A DNA stretch of 26,131 nt from an uncultured Collinsella sp. (GTDB taxonomy: Bacteria; Actinomycetota; Coriobacteriia; Coriobacteriales; Coriobacteriaceae), in NCBI GenBank assembly GCA_902470095.1, contig CABRFG010000031.1, forward strand, positions 1-26,131, read 5' to 3'. The notes beneath the pieces are model-generated. The model worked only from the letters and a program-made list of their open reading frames with translations. It was not told where the DNA came from and made no database searches. Position 1 is the first letter of the stretch. Each line of letters opens with the position of its first letter. A program made the position numbers and the translations under genes. Shown in pieces: positions 22,635 to 26,131 of the stretch.

Positions 22635-22890
22635 TTACACGCTCCCATAAAGGTTGAGGCTCATAAGCGATAAGGCCATCAAGATCGTCGCTTACCGCAC
22701 TGAAGGTTAATCCGCAGGCACAAAGCACTTGAGAAAGCTCAGAGACAGTTATGCGCTTGGAGCCGCTTTCCAGTTTCGAAATCGACGCTTGCTGGCATCC
22801 CGTTGCCTCAGCGAGCGCCGCCTGTGACATCCCGGAGCGTCTCCGCCATTTAGCGATAAGTCTCCCGAGAGAAAGATTGAAGTCTTCCAT
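22627..22890 (-). CDS. XRE-family HTH regulator (controller-like)
   Basis: 87-aa Cro/C1-type DNA-binding protein: LGRLIAKWRRRSGMSQAALA, then EATGCQQASISKLESGSKRI and VSELSQVLCACGLTF, i.e. one complete helix-turn-helix domain with a short C-terminal tail. Size and position fit controller proteins of type II restriction-modification systems; HipB-like antitoxins are the alternative. ATG at 22888-22890 is preferred because an AAGGGGG site precedes it; the frame also reads upstream to a non-supported start. It overlaps the 549-aa gene by 8 nt. It probably binds the palindromes in the divergent region. Confidence 0.85.
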   Translation of the reverse strand: MEDFNLSLGRLIAKWRRRSGMSQAALAEATGCQQASISKLESGSKRITVSELSQVLCACGLTFSAVSDDLDGLIAYEPQPLWERVNE

Positions 22891-22925
22891 AAACGCCCCC
22901 TTCCGGCAGCAACCCATGCTTGTAT

Positions 22926-22967
22926 ATGATATCATCTCATGAGCTCATTCCATATTGGAATGAGCTC
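22926..22967. promoter_or_regulatory. Operator palindromes in the divergent HTH-methyltransferase region
   Basis: A perfect palindrome with 12-bp arms, GAGCTCATTCCA (22941-22952) and TGGAATGAGCTC (22956-22967), spaced by TAT. Adjacent are ATGATATCAT (22926-22935) and CTCATGAG (22936-22943). On the minus strand, ATGGAA and TATCAT 16 bp apart could form the HTH-gene promoter and would be covered by the palindromes. The arrangement resembles controller boxes. Confidence 0.65.
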
Positions 22968-22990
22968 TACTAGTCAGGAGGATTGCTTTA

Positions 22991-24082
22991 ATGAAGCGTT
23001 TCGTCAGCCTTTATTCGGGAGCGGGCGGTCTCGACCTCGGCTTCATCGCCGCCGGGTTCACCCCCGTATTTGCGAACGATATCAACCCGGACGCCATGAA
23101 AACCTACGCTGCCGCGATGGACGCGATCTCGAAGAAGACCGGCAAAACACTGAGCCACAGGATAGTCACGGGAGATATTAGGGAAGTTGAGGAACTGCCC
23201 GGAAGGGGTTCGGCGGAGCTAGTCATTGGAGGACCGCCCTGTCAGGGCTTCTCGGTCGCGGGGAAGATGGACCCGAACGACCCCCGCTCGCGTCACGTCT
23301 TCGACTTCCTCGGCATGGTCGAGAGGGTCCAGCCCCAAGCGTTCGTGATGGAGAACGTCAAGGCACTCGCCAAGAACAAACGCTGGGCTGGAACTATTGC
23401 CGACATCCGCAAGAAGGCGGAAGAGATTGGCTACAAAACCAACCTTGAGGTGCTGAACAGTGCCAATTACGGCGTCCCGCAGACCAGAGAGCGCATGTTC
23501 CTTGTCGGGATCAAGGACCCCTGCATCGAGTACAACTACCCGCAGCCGACAGTCAAGGAATGGGTGGGTGTGGCCGACGCCCTGCGCGGGCTGCCTCCTC
23601 TCGGCGAGCCGGGCAATGATCAGACTTGCAAGGCGAAGGTAACTACGGCAAAAAGCCCCGTGCTCCGCCCGTCGCCGTTTGCAGGCATGCTGTTCAACGG
23701 CCAAGGCCGCCCGATGGACATGGACAAGCCCGCGCCGACGCTTCCCGCCTCAATGGGCGGGAACAGAACGCCGATTGTCGATCAAGAGACGCTCGAAACC
23801 GGAGCGACCCAATGGGTCGAGAAATACCACGAAGAGCTTCAGAAAGGCGGGAAAGTAGCCGATAGCGTTCCTCCTCGCCTTCGCCGCATCTCGGTCCAGG
23901 AAGCCGCCACCATACAGACCTTCCCGAGGGATATGCCTTGGTATGGTTCGCAATGCTCCCGCTATCGGCAAATTGGAAACGCCGTTCCTCCCAAGATGGC
24001 CTTTGCGGTTGCGCAATCTGTCGCAGAAGCCCTTGGCATGGATATAGACGCAAACCCCTCTCTGCTTGACGAGCTAGGTTAG
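22991..24082 (+). CDS. DNA cytosine-5 methyltransferase
   Basis: Transfers methyl groups from S-adenosylmethionine to C5 of cytosine in a specific DNA site. The 363-aa enzyme has all the core motifs: I, SLYSGAGGLDLGF (6-18); IV, GGPPCQGFS with catalytic Cys84; VI, ENVK (121-124); VIII, QTRERMF (164-170); IX, RRISVQEAATIQTFP; X, QIGNAVPPKMA. The target-recognition region is about residues 190-295. The recognition sequence cannot be read from it. The ATG at 22991 follows AGGAGG by 9 nt. It is divergent from the HTH/549-aa pair, so it is most likely the protective half of a type II system. Confidence 0.95.
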   Translation: MKRFVSLYSGAGGLDLGFIAAGFTPVFANDINPDAMKTYAAAMDAISKKTGKTLSHRIVTGDIREVEELPGRGSAELVIGGPPCQGFSVAGKMDPNDPRSRHVFDFLGMVERVQPQAFVMENVKALAKNKRWAGTIADIRKKAEEIGYKTNLEVLNSANYGVPQTRERMFLVGIKDPCIEYNYPQPTVKEWVGVADALRGLPPLGEPGNDQTCKAKVTTAKSPVLRPSPFAGMLFNGQGRPMDMDKPAPTLPASMGGNRTPIVDQETLETGATQWVEKYHEELQKGGKVADSVPPRLRRISVQEAATIQTFPRDMPWYGSQCSRYRQIGNAVPPKMAFAVAQSVAEALGMDIDANPSLLDELG

Positions 24083-24104
24083 ACAATAAGGGCCCGCAAT
24101 GTGG

Positions 24105-24357
24105 CTACCGCCCCAAAACTTTGCCGAGGGTTTCATCCAAGCTCTCCCGCTCGAGGTCTGCAAGGTCCAGTCGATAACTCAAATCGCGAATGCGATCCGG
24201 AACGTCCTTGAGAAAGTTGTTAGTCCTGGCAGAATAGCATCGTATATCACGAACAAGATAAGCAGTTTTTAGCCCCTTTTCATCTGCCCTGAGAAGCTGC
24301 TACAGGTTTATGAAGCCGGTCGTTCAACAACATGTCCCGCAAAAGAGCATACGGCCT
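24105..24357 (-). pseudogene. Frameshifted gene remnant, unknown family
   Basis: On the minus strand, an open segment reading RPYALLRDMLLNDRLHKPVA is followed, after a one-base frame change near 24300, by QLLRADEKGLKTAYLVRDIR and RCYSARTNNFLKDVPDRIRD, ending GKVLGR at the stop 24105-24107. Both pieces look like real coding sequence, and neither has a supported start codon. It is convergent with the methyltransferase gene. It is probably the C-terminal end of a lost gene of the same island. Confidence 0.5.
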
Positions 24358-24508
24358 TTAATTTGCATCAGATTCTAAACGTCACGCATGAGAAATCAGC
24401 GAGGCCCCAAGTTAAAGCGAGAGCCGAACTCACTCACGGCACGCTACAGCCGTGAACCCTCCAAGCCAGCCAGCCGTTCAGATGTTCCAAATGATATACA
24501 GCTTGAAA

Positions 24509-24612
24509 CCTGGCGACTTGAATCGAAGGTCATTCCTGGGACTATCGGTAGGCAGCCTATCTGCATGCGTTTATCTATCAAATTGGCCTTGATGCCAAGG
24601 TATATCCAACAC
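24509..24612 (-). repeat. Degenerate segment, left copy
   Basis: Shares GACTTGAATC, GGTCAT and ATCAAA at identical spacing (62 bp from the first to the last) with 25549-25662. On the minus strand it reads KANLIDKRMQIGCLPIVPGM followed by TFDSSRQ, resembling the right copy. About 10 bp are missing near 24590 relative to the right copy. The area 24360-24638 otherwise shows nothing clearly coding. Confidence 0.4.
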
Positions 24613-24638
24613 TCGACCACCGTTCTCAGCACATCTCC

Positions 24639-25373
24639 TTACCTCCCCTCCAACTTCAGCTGCAGCAGCAGATCACTCAGCTCAGGGCACTTGCTGGAAA
24701 GGCGTGTTTGAACGCACTCGCCCATCCCCCATCGCTGGCGGATCTCCTGGGCGTGCGGACTCACGTGATAGTCCCCGTTCATCACTTGTTTGAGTAGTTT
24801 GGCGGTCACGCGGGCATCGGCTAGGGCACTGTGGGCGTGGCACGTCGACTCGTCGAACTCGATGTCAAACCACGTTGCCGCGTCACCCAAAGAGACGCAC
24901 CCATGGCTGCCCACGTCCATGATCGAGGTGTAAAACGCCTGCAGGTCGGCCCAGTCCGTAGGAAATGCGGCAAGGTCGATGTGCTTTGCCTGGCACTCGG
25001 TCAAAAGCTGTCGACGATCCGTCCCGCTCCAGCAAACTATCTGGGCGGAGTAGCGACCGATCCAATCGCTGAGCCTTTTGATCACCACGTAGAGCGGATC
25101 GGCCATCGCGGTGTCCACGGCTGATATCCCCGTAAGCTCGCGGACGGGAAACGCAACGCCTTCGGTAAATACCGTTTGCACAAACTGCGAGAACTCGCCC
25201 ATAACGTTGCCGTGGTAATCGAGCTTGACGGCGCCGGCCTCAATAATCTCATTGCGCAGCCCACGGCGCTGGCGCTGCTTTGGCACCGGTGCAAACTCAA
25301 AGTCCAGCACAATCTGGCGCGCTAAGTTCGTCGTATCGATAGCCGAGATACACGGCGTCTTTTCAGCTGACAC
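24639..25373 (-). CDS. DEDDh-family 3'-5' exonuclease
   Basis: 244-aa exonuclease-fold protein (RNase T/DnaQ superfamily). The acidic catalytic residues are visible: Asp24 and Glu26 in IVLDFEF (ExoI), Asp119 in WSGTDRR (ExoII), and His181 with Asp186 in CHAHSALADA (ExoIII, the DEDDh form). The fold resembles stand-alone RNases such as KapD-type exonucleases; whether it prefers RNA or DNA is unknown. The start is GTG (25371-25373) with an AAAGG site 8 nt upstream. It is monocistronic, flanked by two degenerate copies of the same segment. Confidence 0.88.
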   Translation of the reverse strand: MSAEKTPCISAIDTTNLARQIVLDFEFAPVPKQRQRRGLRNEIIEAGAVKLDYHGNVMGEFSQFVQTVFTEGVAFPVRELTGISAVDTAMADPLYVVIKRLSDWIGRYSAQIVCWSGTDRRQLLTECQAKHIDLAAFPTDWADLQAFYTSIMDVGSHGCVSLGDAATWFDIEFDESTCHAHSALADARVTAKLLKQVMNGDYHVSPHAQEIRQRWGMGECVQTRLSSKCPELSDLLLQLKLEGR

Positions 25374-25765
25374 GGTTAGGGCCTTTCTCCGTCAACTGCC
25401 GCTTGCTACATAGGCGGCTACATTGCCGCAAGGATAGGCGCCCGTGCGGACACAAAAGCGGGGTGCAACGCCATGCGCCGGTCGCACGCCATGCAGACCG
25501 CCCCAAGAGAGTCGCCCGCTCTATTCAAATGCATGAAAAAGATTTAGGCCCGGTGACTTGAATCAGCGGTCATCCCGAGCCCATCAATATGCAGTGTACC
25601 TACAGAGGGCTGGTTAATCAAACGGGCTTTCGGTGACGAAGACCTGCGCGTCTATCCCCAATCGCCCAGCGTCGTCTTCTGCCGCCCTTACGAAAGGCTG
25701 CTATTCGAGGGAATCACGTTGCTGTTATTATCGAACATATATTCGTATTTATGACCGCGCTTTGA
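25374..25765. other. Non-coding stretch upstream of the exonuclease and toxin-like genes
   Basis: No supported gene. It contains a small hairpin GCGGC/GCCGC in the exonuclease leader near 25413-25428, the right degenerate segment, and an AT-rich stretch (25725-25750) just before the toxin-like gene's promoter. No convincing promoter for the exonuclease could be fixed. Confidence 0.5.
25549..25662 (-). repeat. Degenerate segment, right copy
   Basis: Counterpart of 24509-24612. On the minus strand it reads KARLINQPSVGTLHIDGLGM followed by TADSSHRA and a stop; the KA-LI and GMT-DSS positions are shared with the left copy. A frame change upstream (LGIDAQVFVT in another frame) indicates decay. 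The family is not identified. Confidence 0.4.
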
Positions 25766-25771
25766 TAGAAT
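25763..25771 (+). promoter_or_regulatory. Extended -10 promoter of the toxin-like gene
   Basis: TGATAGAAT (25763-25771) is an extended -10 element. The -35 (TCGTAT, 17 bp upstream) is poor, as is common for extended -10 promoters. It gives a leader of about 58 nt. Confidence 0.5.
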
Positions 25772-25835
25772 GGTAGTTGTTGACGGCAGTTCCATGTGCC
25801 GGGCAGCGCCCTCCATGCGACGGGAGGTGATGCCC

Positions 25836-25961
25836 ATGACCGATCTGATTGATTTCGTGAAGCTCCTGACCGCTTTGGTCTCGCTCCTCACGGCGCTTAT
25901 CGGACTTACCGAGGCACTCAAGCAGTGTACGAAGCAGAAAAAGAGGGGTCGACGCCTCTAA
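25836..25961 (+). CDS. Small hydrophobic peptide, candidate type I toxin
   Basis: 41-aa peptide MTDLIDFVKLLTALVSLLTA continuing LIGLTEALKQCTKQKKRGRRL: one hydrophobic helix (about residues 7-28) followed by a strongly basic tail. This is the classical build of membrane-acting type I toxins (Fst/TxpA/Ldr-like). I cannot assign it to a named family. ATG at 25836 is chosen because GGGAGG lies 8 nt upstream; an in-frame ATG two codons earlier is too close to that site. Its 3' end overlaps a terminator hairpin shared with a convergent RNA. Confidence 0.65.
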   Translation: MTDLIDFVKLLTALVSLLTALIGLTEALKQCTKQKKRGRRL

Positions 25962-25974
25962 GGCATTGACCCCT
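25938..25974. terminator. Bidirectional terminator shared by toxin and small RNA
   Basis: AGGGGTC (25944-25950) pairs with GACCCCT (25968-25974), with an inner GCCT/AGGC stem. On the minus strand it is followed by CTTTTTC, a strong intrinsic terminator. On the plus strand the tail is only TTAAT. The toxin stop codon (25959-25961) lies in the loop. Confidence 0.7.
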
Positions 25975-26023
25975 TAATCGAAGTAACGGCGCTGCCCAGC
26001 ATTCCACCACTTGGGCTGCCGTC
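25938..26023 (-). ncRNA. Candidate antitoxin small RNA
   Basis: Predicted from its promoter (26030-26058) and terminator (25938-25974): a transcript of about 85 nt running convergently into the toxin gene and complementary to its last codons and 3' hairpin. This layout is that of Fst-type type I toxin-antitoxin loci. There is no direct evidence of transcription. Confidence 0.42.
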
Positions 26024-26029
26024 CACTTT

Positions 26030-26058
26030 ATTTTACCCACGGGCGCCAGGTTTAACAA
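26030..26058 (-). promoter_or_regulatory. Promoter of the candidate antitoxin RNA
   Basis: On the minus strand, TTGTTA (26053-26058) and TAAAAT (26030-26035) are spaced by exactly 17 bp, matching four and five of six consensus positions. It is the best-formed sigma-70 promoter at this end of the window, and no ORF follows it, which supports an RNA product. Confidence 0.55.
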
Positions 26059-26131
26059 ATGGAATTTCAGTTACGAAGTCCGGGGCTCGCCCGGGCCTTG
26101 ATTATCGACTTTATCCGAACACCTCCCACAT

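Noticed and set aside
20985..22890. HTH + 549-aa pair as a HipBA toxin-antitoxin
   Set aside because: The HTH protein could be HipB-like, but the partner lacks the HipA kinase motifs and is longer; the divergent methyltransferase fits a restriction-modification layout better.
24444..24632. 62-aa minus-strand open frame as an intact small gene
   Set aside because: It overlaps the degenerate segment, has no clear ribosome-binding site, and its counterpart at 25549-25662 is broken.
25688..25921. 77-aa minus-strand open frame overlapping the toxin promoter
   Set aside because: No start signal, and it lies antisense to the better supported small gene.
1..26131. tRNA or rRNA genes
   Set aside because: No cloverleaf-compatible segment or rRNA-like stretch was recognised by eye; a covariance-model scan would be decisive.

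Overview
The window looks like a high-GC gut actinobacterium of the class Coriobacteriia, most likely Collinsella or a close relative. This rests on GC-rich third codon positions, a zinc-type S14 (rpsZ), the Shine-Dalgarno style, and a YgeW/YgeX/YgeY gene set typical of anaerobic gut bacteria. It is a judgement from memory of gene content, not a database match.

Region 1 (1-7800, all minus strand): the 3' part of the spc operon running into the alpha operon. Transcription order is rplE-rpsZ-rpsH-rplF-rplR-rpsE-rpmD-rplO-secY-adk-map-infA-rpmJ-rpsM-rpsK, with rpsK cut by the window edge. The usual upstream neighbours rplN and rplX are absent. rplE instead follows its own promoter-like site and a leader with two potential hairpins, so the ribosomal gene string is broken immediately upstream of rplE.

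Region 2 (7800-18750): an amino-acid/purine-type catabolic locus. On the minus strand are ygeX (2,3-diaminopropionate ammonia-lyase), ygeY (M20 peptidase), ygeW (knotted carbamoyltransferase) and a carbamate kinase ending at a terminator, then a MocA-type nucleotidyltransferase and a hydantoinase. Next come the selenium-dependent molybdenum hydroxylase maturation genes yqeB-xdhC, with yqeC divergent. A YheO/DauR-type PAS-HTH regulator reads divergently from ygeX and is the obvious candidate controller. No catalytic molybdenum hydroxylase is present here. Two copies of a long palindrome (7728-7794 and 10512-10580) bracket xdhC-yqeB-yqeC.

Region 3 (18750-20985): an orphan single-span membrane protein with a low-complexity domain, an array of four direct repeats with an exact 33-bp period, and an unrecognised 140-aa protein.

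Region 4 (20985-24640): a restriction-modification-like island. A small HTH protein overlaps an unrecognised 549-aa protein; divergent from them is a DNA cytosine-5 methyltransferase. A 27-bp operator-like palindrome lies between. A frameshifted gene remnant follows.

Region 5 (24640-26131): a DEDDh exonuclease flanked by two degenerate copies of the same short segment, then a candidate type I toxin-antitoxin locus: a 41-aa membrane peptide and a convergent small RNA sharing a bidirectional terminator.
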